A DNA stretch of 64,000 nt from contig NZ_LJHS01000026.1 in NCBI RefSeq assembly GCF_001296045.1, positions 62,001 to 126,000 on the forward strand, read 5' to 3'. Below are positions 1 to 8,858 of the stretch, piece by piece. Source of the stretch: Rhizobium sp. AAP43. Lineage in GTDB: Bacteria > Pseudomonadota > Alphaproteobacteria > Rhizobiales > Rhizobiaceae. How positions within the stretch are numbered: the first letter of the stretch is position 1; the number at the start of each line of letters is the position of its first letter. Position numbers and translations under genes: made by a program. The notes beneath the pieces were generated by a model, which did not search any database, was not told where the DNA came from, and saw nothing but the letters and a program-made list of their open reading frames with translations.

Positions 1-884
1 GTTGCGCTGAGCGCTGCGAGCGCCGCGATCTGCGACAATTCGGGCGCAGAGATATAGAGGCTCTGGGCGAGGCATTCGATCGGGCGAACGAGTTCCGCCG
101 GGACCACCATCCAGCCGATCCGCCAGCCGGTCATGCAGTAATACTTGGAGAAGGAGTTGATGATGACAGCGTCATCACCGATCTCCAGTGCCGTGACTTC
201 CTCGGCTCCATAGGTCAGGCCATGATAGATCTCGTCCGAGATCAGCGTGATCCCCTCGCCCTTACAGTAGTCATAGACAGATTTCAGCTGCTTACCGGTG
301 GTGACTGTACCGGTCGGATTGGCGGGGCTTGCCAGAAGCACGCCCTTGAGACGTATTCCAGCTTCGGCCTGGGTCCGCTCCAGGCTTTCGGGCGTCAGCG
401 TGTAACCGGTCTCGGGGCCAACGGGCACTTCGATAACGCGAAGACCAAGGGCGGCCAGGATGCTGCGATAGGCGGGATAACCCGGCCTGGCGATTGCGAC
501 GGCGTCGCCCGCATCAAATAGCGCCAGGAAGGCAAGGTTGAAGCCGGCCGACGAACCGGTCGTGACGACCACCCGGTTCCAGTCCAGCGCGACGCCGTGA
601 CGGCGGCCGTATTCGACCGCCAATGCCTTTCGCAGTTCGGTCAACCCAAGCGCGTCGGTATAGCCGATACGTCCGGCGTCGAGTGCCGAACGCGCAGCGG
701 CAAGCGCCGCCTGCGGGGCTGGATGTCCGGGCTGACCGACGGCCATTGAGATCACTGGCCGCCCTTCCTGGCGTCGACGGGTGGCTTCGGCCAGAATGTC
801 CATGGCATGAAAGGGCTCGACGGCACTGCGTTTGGAGATGGAAATCAAGGGAACGGGCTCCGCGGATGTGATTGCGCCTGACAT
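1..884 (-). CDS. PLP-dependent aminotransferase, class I/II (3' end cut off by window edge)
   Basis: Transfers an amino group between an amino acid and a 2-oxo acid using pyridoxal phosphate; probably cytoplasmic. Translating the minus strand gives 294 residues without a stop before the window edge, so about 100 C-terminal residues are missing relative to a usual length near 390. Fold-type I landmarks are present: a substrate-side GQPG loop near 50-53, SPANPTGT at 186-193, DEIYHG at 217-222, and SFSKYYCMTGWRIGW at 244-258 with the Schiff-base lysine at K247. The start at 884 is chosen because the protein begins normally there; an in-frame ATG at 905 would add seven residues. Aspartate aminotransferase-like, but substrate cannot be told. 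The divergently transcribed neighbour is a DsbA-like gene. Confidence 0.9.
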   Translation of the reverse strand, partial: MSGAITSAEPVPLISISKRSAVEPFHAMDILAEATRRRQEGRPVISMAVGQPGHPAPQAALAAARSALDAGRIGYTDALGLTELRKALAVEYGRRHGVALDWNRVVVTTGSSAGFNLAFLALFDAGDAVAIARPGYPAYRSILAALGLRVIEVPVGPETGYTLTPESLERTQAEAGIRLKGVLLASPANPTGTVTTGKQLKSVYDYCKGEGITLISDEIYHGLTYGAEEVTALEIGDDAVIINSFSKYYCMTGWRIGWMVVPAELVRPIECLAQSLYISAPELSQIAALAALSA

Positions 885-1035
885 TTGCCGCAAAGTGGCT
901 TTCATCACAAGAAAAGACCCGGGATCGCGACAACAAAGCAAATTTACTTGTCTCGCCAAACCGATCGTTTACGCAAGGGGCTTAAGGCTCGAGCAGAGGC
1001 GGCTTTCCTCGCCGCAACAACAGATGAGGTTGAAC

Positions 1036-1797
1036 ATGGCCCTGAACTTCAAGATGATCGCTGCCACCACTGTGGCGCTCCTGCCGTTCATGCTGCCCGT
1101 GGCGGCCCATGCGCTGGACGATGCCCAGAAGAAGGAGTTCGGCGCATTCATCCGTGAATACTTGCTGGAGAACCCGGAAGTGCTGGTCGAAGCCCAGCAG
1201 GCCCTGCAGGAAAAGCAGGAAACCGCGCGGATGAAACAGGCAAAGGTCGCAGTCTCGTCCAATACCGACAAGATCTTCAAGTCGACCTATGATGTGGCGA
1301 TCGGCAACCCCAAGGGCGACGTGACCGTGGTCGAGTTTTTCGACTATAATTGCGGTTATTGCCGGCGCGCCCATGCAGACATGGAAGCCGTGCTCGAGCA
1401 GGACAAGAATATTCGGTATGTCCTGAAGGAATTCCCGATCCTCGGCCCTGACTCGGAAGCCGCCCACAAGGTGTCCGACGCCTTCCGCAAACTCTCGCCT
1501 GAGAAATATGGTGACTTTTTCCGCGCCATGATGACGTCCGAAGGACGCGCATCGGAAGAAAGCGCCATTGCGATCGCATCGGATCTGGGTGTCAGCGAGG
1601 AAAAGATCCGGGCCAAGATGGCCGAGAGCCCGAATACAGCCTCCGTCGAGGAGACATATCGCCTTGCCGCCGACCTCGGCATTACCGGCACCCCGTCTTA
1701 CGTCATCGGAGACGAGATGTTGCCGGGCGCCGTTGGCACGGCTGCGCTGTCCGAGAAGCTCGGCAATGTCCGCTCCTGTGGTCAGGCGACCTGCTAA
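1036..1797 (+). CDS. DsbA family thiol:disulfide oxidoreductase, secreted
   Basis: Probable periplasmic oxidoreductase that forms or reshuffles disulfide bonds in exported proteins. The 253-residue product has a signal peptide (hydrophobic stretch about 7-25, ending around AHA), a charged helical N-terminal segment typical of Com1/ScsC-like DsbA proteins (about 28-75), and a thioredoxin-fold domain with CGYC at C106-C109 and a cis-proline loop TGTPSYV near 220. The start at 1036 is preferred over ATG 1024 because a GAGGT Shine-Dalgarno sequence lies at the right distance from 1036. A final Cys lies at the C-terminus. It stands alone before aroQ; substrate proteins are unknown. Confidence 0.9.
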   Translation: MALNFKMIAATTVALLPFMLPVAAHALDDAQKKEFGAFIREYLLENPEVLVEAQQALQEKQETARMKQAKVAVSSNTDKIFKSTYDVAIGNPKGDVTVVEFFDYNCGYCRRAHADMEAVLEQDKNIRYVLKEFPILGPDSEAAHKVSDAFRKLSPEKYGDFFRAMMTSEGRASEESAIAIASDLGVSEEKIRAKMAESPNTASVEETYRLAADLGITGTPSYVIGDEMLPGAVGTAALSEKLGNVRSCGQATC

Positions 1798-1932
1798 TCC
1801 TGAAGGGTTTGGCCAGATTCAGCCAGCGCTTTGGGGATTTCCGGGGAAGGTCTGCCTAGGAAATCGGCGAAGGGCTTTCCCTGCAAGGGCTGCCGGTCTA
1901 TAGGAAGCCGTGAAAAGTCGACGGTAGGATAG

Positions 1933-2373
1933 ATGAGCAAGACCTTATTCGTTCTCAACGGTCCCAATCTGAACATGCTCGGCAAGCGCGAACCGGGTAT
2001 CTATGGCGGTAAGACGCTTGCCGATATCGAGGCCGATTGCCTTGCATTCGGCCAGGAATTCGGATTCCAGGTCGACTTTCGCCAATCCAATCACGAAGGC
2101 GACCTCGTCGGCTGGCTGCACGAGGCGGGCGAGAAGGCGGCGGGTGTCGCGATCAATGCCGGCGCCTATACGCATACATCTGTCGCCCTGCATGACGCCA
2201 TTCGCGCCATATCACCCGTGCCGGTCATCGAGGTTCATATCTCGAACGTGCATGCACGCGAAGAATTTCGCCACAAATCGCTGATAGCGCCGGCATGCAA
2301 GGGCGTGATCTGCGGTTTCGGCCCCTTGAGCTACATCCTGGCGCTTCAGGCGCTGAAGACCATCACGCAATAA
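1933..2373 (+). CDS. aroQ: 3-dehydroquinate dehydratase, type II
   Basis: Catalyses the third step of the shikimate pathway, 3-dehydroquinate to 3-dehydroshikimate, in the cytoplasm. The 146-residue length fits the type II dodecameric family. The N-terminal motif NGPNLNMLGKREPGIYG (9-25) carries the flexible-lid arginine and catalytic tyrosine (Y24); the substrate asparagine lies in INAGAYTH and the catalytic histidine in EVHISN near residue 100, followed by a conserved HAREEFRHKS segment. It is the first gene of the aroQ-accB-accC-aat run, 23 bases upstream of accB, an order common in alphaproteobacteria, so co-transcription with fatty-acid genes is likely. Confidence 0.97.
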   Translation: MSKTLFVLNGPNLNMLGKREPGIYGGKTLADIEADCLAFGQEFGFQVDFRQSNHEGDLVGWLHEAGEKAAGVAINAGAYTHTSVALHDAIRAISPVPVIEVHISNVHAREEFRHKSLIAPACKGVICGFGPLSYILALQALKTITQ

Positions 2374-2396
2374 CAAGAATACAGGACACCCAATCC

Positions 2397-2879
2397 ATGG
2401 CTGACAAGAAAACGGGTATCGACCAGGCCCTGATCCGAGACCTCGCGAACATCCTCAAGGATACCGACCTCACCGAGATCGAAGTCGAACAGGACGACAT
2501 GCGCATCCGCGTATCGCGCAACGGCAACACCCCGATGATGATGCCGCAGATGCCCTCGTTCAACTTCCAGGCCCCGGCCGCTGCTCCTGCCCCCGTTGCT
2601 GCCGCTCCGGCCGCTGCTGCTGCCGCACCGGCTGGCCGCGACCTCTCCAAGGCCGTGACCGCTCCCATGGTCGGCACCGTGTACCTGTCTCCGGCGCCAG
2701 GCTCGCGTCCCTTCGTTGAAGTCGGCTCGACGGTCAAGGAAGGCCAGACGCTTCTGATCATCGAAGCCATGAAGACCATGAACCAGATCCCCTCGCCCAA
2801 GTCCGGCAAGATCGTCGAGATCATCATCGACGACGCGAGCCCGGTCGAATACGGCGAGCCTCTGGTTATCATCGAGTAA
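2397..2879 (+). CDS. accB: biotin carboxyl carrier protein of acetyl-CoA carboxylase
   Basis: Carries the biotin that shuttles CO2 from biotin carboxylase to carboxyltransferase in the first committed step of fatty-acid synthesis. The 160-residue protein has an N-terminal helical region (1-45), a flexible Ala/Pro-rich linker (58-80) and a C-terminal biotinyl domain (about 85-160). The biotinylation site is EAMKTMN, with target lysine K126. The start at 2397 gives the normal N-terminus (MADKK) and avoids the aroQ overlap that an upstream start would create. accC follows after four bases. Biotin is presumably attached by the BirA encoded at 49.2-49.9 kb. Confidence 0.97.
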   Translation: MADKKTGIDQALIRDLANILKDTDLTEIEVEQDDMRIRVSRNGNTPMMMPQMPSFNFQAPAAAPAPVAAAPAAAAAAPAGRDLSKAVTAPMVGTVYLSPAPGSRPFVEVGSTVKEGQTLLIIEAMKTMNQIPSPKSGKIVEIIIDDASPVEYGEPLVIIE

Positions 2880-2883
2880 GCCG

Positions 2884-4233
2884 ATGAGTGGTATCTCGAA
2901 GATCCTCATCGCAAACCGCGGCGAAATCGCGCTGCGCGTGCTGCGCGCCTGCAAGGAACTCGGCATCGCAACCGTTGCCGTGCATTCCACCGCAGACGCC
3001 AATGCCATGCATGTGCGCCTTGCCGACGAAAGCGTGTGCATCGGCCCTCCGCCGTCACGCGACAGCTATCTGAACATTCACCAGATCGTTGCCGCCTGTG
3101 AAATCACCGGCGCCGATGCAGTGCATCCGGGCTACGGCTTCCTGTCGGAAAACGCCAAGTTTGCCGATATCCTTGACGCCCATGGCATCACCTTTATCGG
3201 ACCGACGGCGGAGCACATCCGCCTGATGGGCGACAAGATCACGGCCAAGAAGACCGCGGTCGAACTCGGCATTCCCGTTGTTCCGGGTTCGGACGGCGAA
3301 GTCTTGCCAGAGAATGCGCTGGAAATCGCTCGGCAGATCGGTTTCCCGGTTCTGATCAAGGCAACCGCCGGCGGCGGTGGCCGCGGCATGAAGGTGGCGA
3401 AGACCGAGGCCGAGCTGGAAGAGGCCGTTTCGACCGCCCGCTCCGAAGCGCTCGCCGCCTTCGGCAACGACGCCGTCTACATGGAAAAATACCTCGGCAA
3501 GCCGCGTCATATCGAAGTGCAGGTCGTCGGCGACGGTTTCGGCAATGCGATCCATCTCGGTGAACGCGACTGCTCTCTGCAGCGCCGCCACCAGAAGGTC
3601 TGGGAAGAAGCAAACTCCCCTGCCCTTAACGTCGAGCAGCGCATGAAGATCGGCCAGATCTGCGCTGACGCCATGAAGAAGATGAAGTACCGGGGCGCCG
3701 GCACGATCGAATTCCTCTACGAAAACGGCGAGTTCTATTTCATCGAAATGAACACCCGTCTGCAGGTTGAGCATCCGATCACCGAAGCCATCACCGGCAT
3801 CGACCTCGTGCATGAACAGATCCGCGTTGCCTCGGGTGCAGGCCTCTCGGTCACGCAGGACGAGATCGTCTTTTCCGGTCACGCCATCGAATGCCGCATC
3901 AATGCCGAGGATCCGCGCACCTTCGTGCCCTCGCCCGGCACGATCACGCATTTCCATGCACCCGGCGGTCTGGGCGTTCGCGTCGATTCGGGCGCCTATG
4001 CCGGCTACAAGATCCCGCCCTACTACGACAGCCTGATCGGCAAGCTGATCGTGCATGGACGCACCCGCGTCGAATGCATGATGCGTCTCCGCCGCGTGCT
4101 GGACGAGTTCGTCGTGGACGGCATCAAGACGACGCTTCCGCTGTTCCAGGATCTCGTGTCCAACCAGGACATCGCCAATGGCGATTACGACATCCACTGG
4201 CTGGAAAAATATCTGGCCGAAACCTCGGCCTGA
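2884..4233 (+). CDS. accC: biotin carboxylase subunit of acetyl-CoA carboxylase
   Basis: ATP-dependent carboxylation of the biotin on AccB using bicarbonate. The 449-residue length matches AccC. An N-terminal biotin-carboxylase domain begins [16 protein letters not shown]; the ATP-grasp domain has the glycine-rich loop [10 protein letters not shown] near 160-170 and the [11 protein letters not shown] segment; the metal-binding [14 protein letters not shown] motif lies around 285-298, and a C-terminal domain follows. It starts four bases after accB, so the two are almost certainly translated together; aat follows after six bases. Confidence 0.98.
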   Translation: MSGISKILIANRGEIALRVLRACKELGIATVAVHSTADANAMHVRLADESVCIGPPPSRDSYLNIHQIVAACEITGADAVHPGYGFLSENAKFADILDAHGITFIGPTAEHIRLMGDKITAKKTAVELGIPVVPGSDGEVLPENALEIARQIGFPVLIKATAGGGGRGMKVAKTEAELEEAVSTARSEALAAFGNDAVYMEKYLGKPRHIEVQVVGDGFGNAIHLGERDCSLQRRHQKVWEEANSPALNVEQRMKIGQICADAMKKMKYRGAGTIEFLYENGEFYFIEMNTRLQVEHPITEAITGIDLVHEQIRVASGAGLSVTQDEIVFSGHAIECRINAEDPRTFVPSPGTITHFHAPGGLGVRVDSGAYAGYKIPPYYDSLIGKLIVHGRTRVECMMRLRRVLDEFVVDGIKTTLPLFQDLVSNQDIANGDYDIHWLEKYLAETSA

Positions 4234-4239
4234 TCTGAC

Positions 4240-4854
4240 ATGGCAGGGCGGCGCAGCAGGGATCAAGGGATTACACCGGAGCTCCTGCTGCGCGCCTACT
4301 CCATCGGGCTTTTCCCGATGTCTGATTCCGCTGATGACCCGGAACTCTTCTGGGTCGAGCCGGAACTGCGCGGGATCATCCCGCTCGATGACTTTCACGT
4401 CTCGAAAAGCCTCTCAAAGGCCATCCGCAAACAACCCTTCGATATCCGCTTCGACACCGCCTTCGACGGCGTTGTGGCCAAATGCGCGGAAGCGGCCGAA
4501 GACCGGCCGAGCACATGGATCAATCAACAGATCAAGGACCTCTACGGCGCACTGCACCGGCTCGGCCATGCCCATAGCGTAGAGGCCTGGGAGGGCGACG
4601 AGCTCGTGGGCGGCCTTTACGGCGTTTCGCTTGGCTCGGCCTTTTTCGGCGAAAGCATGTTTTCAAGGCGAACCAATGCGTCGAAGATCTGCCTAGTCCA
4701 TCTGGTGGAGCGGTTGAGGGAGCGCGGGTTTACGCTGCTCGACACGCAGTTCACCACCGAGCATCTCAAGACGTTCGGGGCGGTGGATATTCCGAAAGCG
4801 GAGTATGGGATGTTGCTGGAGAAGGCGATGGAGGGGGATACGCTGCGGTTTTGA
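4240..4854 (+). CDS. aat: leucyl/phenylalanyl-tRNA--protein transferase
   Basis: Adds leucine or phenylalanine from charged tRNA to proteins with N-terminal Arg or Lys, marking them for ClpS/ClpAP degradation (N-degron pathway). The 204-residue length and motifs fit the family: [13 protein letters not shown] near the N-terminus, [37 protein letters not shown] and [18 protein letters not shown]. It lies six bases after accC, as in many alphaproteobacteria, and appears to end the aroQ-accB-accC-aat operon. The next plus-strand gene is an atypical RNA ligase-like gene, so the conserved order breaks here. Confidence 0.97.
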   Translation: MAGRRSRDQGITPELLLRAYSIGLFPMSDSADDPELFWVEPELRGIIPLDDFHVSKSLSKAIRKQPFDIRFDTAFDGVVAKCAEAAEDRPSTWINQQIKDLYGALHRLGHAHSVEAWEGDELVGGLYGVSLGSAFFGESMFSRRTNASKICLVHLVERLRERGFTLLDTQFTTEHLKTFGAVDIPKAEYGMLLEKAMEGDTLRF

Positions 4855-5031
4855 GGAGACCTTCCGATGGCTCATCATTGAAGCCTTGTCCCAACACCAA
4901 GCAGCGCCGAACGCGATTGATCAACCACCAGCCGCCCTTGTTGCTCGGAAATGAGGCGTTTAGTTTTGGACGCAGACCCTAAGTCCTGACGAAGGTTGCA
5001 CCAACATCACCCCCCCACTTAAGGGTAAAAA

Positions 5032-5754
5032 ATGACGAGATCGACTAAACCGCTTGGCATTAAGGGCTATGGAAGCACACCCCATCTGACTGGTTCACGG
5101 GTCGGCCCGGCTGATTATTCGCTGACACCCGAGCAATCGCGCCTTTTCACCCTTGGGCCTGCCAGGAGAGGAGACAGGTTCATTGTGACAGAAAAAGTGG
5201 ACGGGTCGTGCGTAGCCGTTGCCAGAGTGGGTGACGAAATCCATGCGCTCAACAGAGCCGGCTATCTCGCCTTAAGTTCCCCGTATGCACTCCATCATGC
5301 ATTTCATAGGTGGGTGAAGCTACGGGAGAAACTATTCCTGGACATGCTGTTGGACGGCGAGCGCATCGTTGGTGAATGGCTGCATACCGCGGCTGGAACG
5401 CGTTACGACATCGTTGATCCAGACAAGCTGTTCATTTCGTTTTCAATCATGAGGGTTCACGATCGCATCCCCTACGACAACTTCTCTAAGCGCGTAGATG
5501 AAATTGGATTGCCGCGTGTACACGTACTACAAGACGGCGGCCCTCTCACCATTGAGGCAATGTTGGATCTTCTAGGTGAGAGCGGATTTCACGGCGCCTT
5601 GGACGGGACGGAGGGAGCTGTTTGGCTGCATGAGAACGCAAACCAGTTTTCGGCAATTGCCAAATATGTGAAGCACACGAAGATCGACGGCAGATATCTG
5701 TCAGGCAATACAGGTGCAGGCGATGTTCTCAACTATTCCGGGGCCGCGTTTTGA
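5032..5754 (+). CDS. RNA ligase family protein (covalent nucleotidyltransferase), stand-alone
   Basis: Likely joins or adenylylates RNA (or nicked nucleic acid) through a lysine-AMP intermediate. The 240-residue protein shows the nucleotidyltransferase motifs in order: motif I EKVDGS at 54-59 (candidate K55), a motif III region VGEWLH at 113-118, motif IIIa-like LFISFSIM at 133-140, motif IV TEGAVW at 193-198 and motif V AKYVK at 210-214. It has little beyond the catalytic core, like small Rnl2-type enzymes. Base composition over this gene looks lower in GC than the flanks, and it sits between aat and a VOC gene, suggesting horizontal acquisition. No RtcA/RtcB, PNKP or tRNA-damage partner is visible. 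Family assignment is from motifs; the substrate is unknown. Confidence 0.8.
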   Translation: MTRSTKPLGIKGYGSTPHLTGSRVGPADYSLTPEQSRLFTLGPARRGDRFIVTEKVDGSCVAVARVGDEIHALNRAGYLALSSPYALHHAFHRWVKLREKLFLDMLLDGERIVGEWLHTAAGTRYDIVDPDKLFISFSIMRVHDRIPYDNFSKRVDEIGLPRVHVLQDGGPLTIEAMLDLLGESGFHGALDGTEGAVWLHENANQFSAIAKYVKHTKIDGRYLSGNTGAGDVLNYSGAAF

Positions 5755-5835
5755 TTTTCCATACTTGATCCCTGACTAAGGATCTCGATGCCATAACGGT
5801 CTTAGGGAGAGCATGCTTCGGCACCCCGAGCGCCC

Positions 5836-6315
5836 TCACCACCGCCGCGCCGCCTCAATCTTCGCCACATCAATCTTCCCCATCTCCATCATTGCCTCGA
5901 AGGCCCGCTTTGCCTCCTCACCGCCGGCTCCCAGCGCCTCCGTCAGGGCGCGCGGCGTGATTTGCCAATTGACGCCCCATTTGTCCTTGCACCAGCCGCA
6001 AGCGCTCTCGCTTCCGCCATTGTCGACAATAGCGTTCCAGTAGCGGTCGGTTTCGTCCTGGTTTTCAGTCGCGATCTGGAAGGAGAAGGCTTCGGAATGT
6101 TTGAAGGCGGGGCCGCCGTTGAGGCCCAAGCAGGGGATGCCGGCCACGGTGAAGTGCACGATCAGGACGTCACCCGCCTTGCCGGAGGGATAGTCGCTCG
6201 GCGCACGCTCGACGGACTTGACGTTCGAGTCGGGAAAGACGGTTGAATAGAAGCGCGCGGCTTCTTCGGCTTCCCTGTCATACCAGATGCAAATGGTGTT
6301 TTTCGCAATGACCAT
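5836..6315 (-). CDS. VOC family protein, PhnB/glyoxalase-like
   Basis: A 159-residue protein of the vicinal-oxygen-chelate superfamily, PhnB-like branch (sometimes labelled 3-demethylubiquinone-9 methyltransferase domain). It starts with the typical beta strand NTICIWYDREAEEAARFY, has FPDSNV and GLNGGPAFKHSEAFSFQI, and then the conserved CGWCKDKWGVNWQITP segment near 110-125. The start at 6315 is supported by a GGAGGAG ribosome-binding site; an upstream ATG at 6354 is less likely. The reaction is unknown; members of this branch are often poorly characterised. It is on the opposite strand to the RNA ligase-like gene. Confidence 0.85.
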   Translation of the reverse strand: MVIAKNTICIWYDREAEEAARFYSTVFPDSNVKSVERAPSDYPSGKAGDVLIVHFTVAGIPCLGLNGGPAFKHSEAFSFQIATENQDETDRYWNAIVDNGGSESACGWCKDKWGVNWQITPRALTEALGAGGEEAKRAFEAMMEMGKIDVAKIEAARRW

Positions 6316-6599
6316 AATGTCTCCTCCCAACCGCTGGACATCCCTGCATTGCACGCCTGAGCGGCGATTGCGTCAAGGGGGAATGGGCGATGGGTGGATG
6401 GAGTAGTGTGGCGGAGCCCCAAGATCCCTCAGCCCTCCCGCGCTTGGCAGAGGGCACCCAGCTTACGAGCAGGAAGAGGAGATCCGGCCAGCGTCACTCC
6501 CAACCGGAAGAGTAAGGGTCTTTGGCAATCCTCCGAGGCTCCGGGCGGCCTAAACGCTCCCCATGTAGAAAGGGATTGGAAGGGCACGTTTCTGCCCGC

Positions 6600-6839
6600 T
6601 TACGCGGCGTTCAGGTCTGCCGTTTCGCCGAAGCCGATGATGAGTTTGGGGCTCGACATGTCGCCGCTCTCCTCGTCCACCTGGACGGAATAGGCGGCAA
6701 CGCCGATGTGGCGGGCGGACATGGCGGTGGCGATCTTTTCGGCGGCGGCAGCGCTCGAGGCCTGACGCATTTCGCCGGGCACGACGTTACCGCGGTTCTT
6801 CTTGAACGGAAGCACGATGAATTTTTCGGACAGAGACAT
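6600..6839 (-). CDS. small hypothetical protein, probably SOS-regulated
   Basis: A 79-residue soluble protein that I do not recognise. It starts MSLSEKFIVLPFKKNRG and has an Ala-rich helical middle and a C-terminal beta-like segment (SPKLIIGFGETADL); no signal peptide or membrane segment is seen. A GGAG ribosome-binding site lies eight bases before the ATG. The notable part is upstream: a GTTC-N7-GTTC LexA box overlaps a promoter with a perfect TTGACA -35. Damage-inducible expression is therefore inferred. The composition (EEE/AAA-rich, KLII near the end) does not suggest a toxin. It lies within the accessory segment between aat and the DUF2155 gene. Confidence 0.75.
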   Translation of the reverse strand: MSLSEKFIVLPFKKNRGNVVPGEMRQASSAAAAEKIATAMSARHIGVAAYSVQVDEESGDMSSPKLIIGFGETADLNAA

Positions 6840-6856
6840 GACGAGAACTCCTATTT

Positions 6857-6871
6857 GTTCTCTTCTTGTTC
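6857..6871 (-). promoter_or_regulatory. LexA box (SOS operator) upstream of the 79-residue gene
   Basis: On the minus strand the sequence reads GAAC-AAGAAGA-GAAC, an exact match to the alphaproteobacterial LexA direct repeat GTTC-N7-GTTC. It lies between a TTGACA -35 element (6886-6891) and the gene start at 6839, in the place where LexA would block RNA polymerase. No good -10 hexamer is seen at 17 bases; the site itself covers that region. Confidence 0.8.
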
Positions 6872-6984
6872 TCTATTGAAGCAGATGTCAACCGGCAAGT
6901 GGCCGAGCAAAAGGCAGCTTGTCCCCACCTCGAAAGACCCAGGGTGGCTCGACACCTTCAAAAGTGGAAAGTGATCACCCGCCT

Positions 6985-7734
6985 TTAGAAGAGGCCGACG
7001 CTTCCGGGTGGCGTGACCGGTGGTGGCGGCGCGAGCGGCTGCTCTTCCGGCAGAGGCTGACCGTCCAGCGGGGCATCGGCCGGCGGCAGTGCGCCACCAA
7101 GAACTTCGGCAGGCACCTCCTGCGGCGCCTCGAGCGGCGGTACGGCGGCTTGTGACGGTTCCCCCTGTGTCGCGAAACCTGCGTCGTTCGTCTGCGGCGT
7201 GGCCGAGGGGTCGCTCGGGGGCGTGGCCGAGGCGGCTGATGGCGGTGCGGCGGGCGCACTGGCCGCCGGCGTTTCGGCGGGTTTCGCCGGCTCGGGGGCC
7301 GCTTGCACGCCCTTTACGCCTTGCGGCGCCGGTACGTCTGATGTCGCCTTGCAGCCAGTCAGCCAGACGTCATAGATCGGGTGTTCAACGGCGTTCAACG
7401 CCGGGCTGTCGGCAAACATCCAGCCGGAAAAGATGCGGCGGATCTTGCGGTCGAGCGTGATCTCGTCGACCTCGATGAAGGCGTCAACCTTCTGAGCTTC
7501 GCTCTCGTCGCGCGAATAGCAGACCTTGGGCGTCACCTGAAGCGCGCCGAACTGCACCGTCTCATCGACATAGACGTCGAACGTGGTGATGCGGCCGGTG
7601 ATCTTGTCGATCCCGGCAAATTCCGCGACAGGATTCGCGAGACGGGCCGCTGACGTCGGTGACGGCAGAAGGAGCGGTGCAAGCGCGACAGAGCCCAGAA
7701 CCGGAATCGCCAGTTTCCACACGCTCGATTTCAT
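6985..7734 (-). CDS. DUF2155 domain-containing secreted protein
   Basis: A 249-residue exported protein of unknown function, typical of alphaproteobacteria. From the chosen start at 7734 it has a signal peptide (about 1-29, ending near SAA), a DUF2155 domain (about 35-135) with ITGRITTFDVYVDETVQFG, a CYSRDESEA segment and the RIFSGWMFADSPALNAVEHP motif, then a long Pro/Ala-rich low-complexity tail (about 150-249). Two cysteines in the domain could form a disulfide. An upstream ATG at 7791 would put 19 residues before the signal peptide and is rejected. The NDUFA12 gene is just upstream on the same strand, a common rhizobial pairing. Confidence 0.85.
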   Translation of the reverse strand: MKSSVWKLAIPVLGSVALAPLLLPSPTSAARLANPVAEFAGIDKITGRITTFDVYVDETVQFGALQVTPKVCYSRDESEAQKVDAFIEVDEITLDRKIRRIFSGWMFADSPALNAVEHPIYDVWLTGCKATSDVPAPQGVKGVQAAPEPAKPAETPAASAPAAPPSAASATPPSDPSATPQTNDAGFATQGEPSQAAVPPLEAPQEVPAEVLGGALPPADAPLDGQPLPEEQPLAPPPPVTPPGSVGLF

Positions 7735-7777
7735 CTTGGGCTCACTTTCCTCGATCAACGGTAGACCACATACGACA

Positions 7778-7799
7778 AGGGCCTCACGCATGAGGCCCT
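7778..7799. terminator. intergenic hairpin between the NDUFA12 and DUF2155 genes
   Basis: A perfect 9-bp inverted repeat, AGGGCCTCA / TGAGGCCCT, with a 4-base loop. No T-run follows on the minus strand, so it may be a weak or attenuating terminator, or an mRNA-stabilising hairpin, rather than a classical intrinsic terminator. Confidence 0.45.
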
Positions 7800-7827
7800 A
7801 ACGCCGGATTATGGCCAAATCGGGCAA

Positions 7828-8226
7828 TCAGTTGCCGGGCGTCCAGGCGTCGTAATCGCCGGTCACGCGCGGGCGCTCGCCCGCCACCGCAATCGAACCC
7901 TGCGGACGATAGGCAGCTGCCGTGCCCGTCTGGTTGGCGCGATGCGCCTTTTCCCATTCGCGGGCCTTGTAGTCTTCCTTCGACGGCGGTGTGTCGGTGC
8001 GGTAGTGCATCCAGCCGTGCCAGCCCGACGCAATCTTGGAGGCGTCGGCATAGCCGTTATAGATGACCCAGCGCTTGGGCTGACCCCAGCTCGTCATCGG
8101 CCCTTCGTAATAAACATTGCCGAACTCGTCTTCGCCGACGCGCTTGCCGTGCCGCCAGGTGAAGAAACGGGTTCCCATAGTCTGACCGTTCCACCAGGTG
8201 AAGATCTGCAACAGAAACTGCTTCAT
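7828..8226 (-). CDS. complex I accessory subunit, NDUFA12 (B17.2) family
   Basis: Homologue of the mitochondrial complex I accessory subunit NDUFA12, a peripheral-arm protein found in alphaproteobacteria. The 132-residue protein has the family signature: an N-terminal aromatic segment (FTWWNGQTMGTRFFTWRHG), the YYEGPMTSWGQPKRWVIYNGY-type core, the SGWHGWMHYRTDTPP motif, and a disordered C-terminus (PQGSIAVAGERPRVTGDY). An AAGGA ribosome-binding site precedes the ATG. It is encoded about 47 kb from the nuo operon in this window, so it must be assembled into complex I from a separate transcript. Confidence 0.92.
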   Translation of the reverse strand: MKQFLLQIFTWWNGQTMGTRFFTWRHGKRVGEDEFGNVYYEGPMTSWGQPKRWVIYNGYADASKIASGWHGWMHYRTDTPPSKEDYKAREWEKAHRANQTGTAAAYRPQGSIAVAGERPRVTGDYDAWTPGN

Positions 8227-8332
8227 GTCTTGTCCTTGGGCTCTTGCCGCGGGCCGAAAAGGCCCATTCGATCGTTTCTCGCTTATGCCGCCTTGACCCC
8301 GGCTTGTCCAGTGATTCCCCGTCGAACCCCCG

Positions 8333-8800
8333 TCATTTCAGCTTGATCTTGAAGCCGATATGCGACGGCTGGAAGCCGAGCCGCTCATAGAAGCGGTGGG
8401 CATCTTTTCGCGTCGCGTTCGAGGTGAGCTGGACAAGGCGCATGTCCAGGCTGCGTGCGGTCTCAACAGCGAATGCGATCATGGCAGCGCCGATGCCCCT
8501 GCCCCGCATGTCGGCCCGCGTCTGAACGGCCTCTATGATCATCGAAGACGCGCCCTTGGCCGTCAGTGTCGTGGTGATCATGGTCTGGAATGTGCCGACC
8601 ACGGCACCGGCAAGCGTTGCGACATAAAGCGTCTCGTTGGATGACCGGCTGATGCGCCCAAACGCCGCCTGATAGTGCGGCAGGGCCTCCGGATCGGTCG
8701 TATCGCCATGGCCGCCGAGGTCATCGGCGGCAAACAGCGCGATGATCGCGGTCAGGTCATTTTCGGTCGCTTCGCGTATATTCAGTTCTGCTACTTGCAT
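8333..8800 (-). CDS. GNAT family N-acetyltransferase
   Basis: Predicted acetyl-CoA-dependent acetyltransferase of 155 residues. Begins with the beta-1 strand LNIREATENDL; the acetyl-CoA-binding motif A is present as VQTRADMRGRGIGAAMI (R-G-R-G-I-G pyrophosphate loop) around 95-110, followed by a C-terminal motif B, RKDAHRFYERLGF. The acceptor substrate is unknown. It is a monocistronic-looking gene on the minus strand, divergent from the secreted protein gene at 8859. Confidence 0.9.
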   Translation of the reverse strand: MQVAELNIREATENDLTAIIALFAADDLGGHGDTTDPEALPHYQAAFGRISRSSNETLYVATLAGAVVGTFQTMITTTLTAKGASSMIIEAVQTRADMRGRGIGAAMIAFAVETARSLDMRLVQLTSNATRKDAHRFYERLGFQPSHIGFKIKLK

Positions 8801-8858
8801 GCACGGCTCTTCCCTGCGTTAGCTTTGTCCTCCACTAGCGCCTTCGAGGGACATCTTC

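Noticed and set aside
514..936. Minus-strand 140-codon open frame
   Set aside because: It is a shifted frame of the aminotransferase, which has clear PLP motifs in another frame on the same strand.
8251..8265. GGGCC/GGCCC stem upstream of the NDUFA12 gene as terminator
   Set aside because: Five-base stem without T-run; likely chance in GC-rich DNA.
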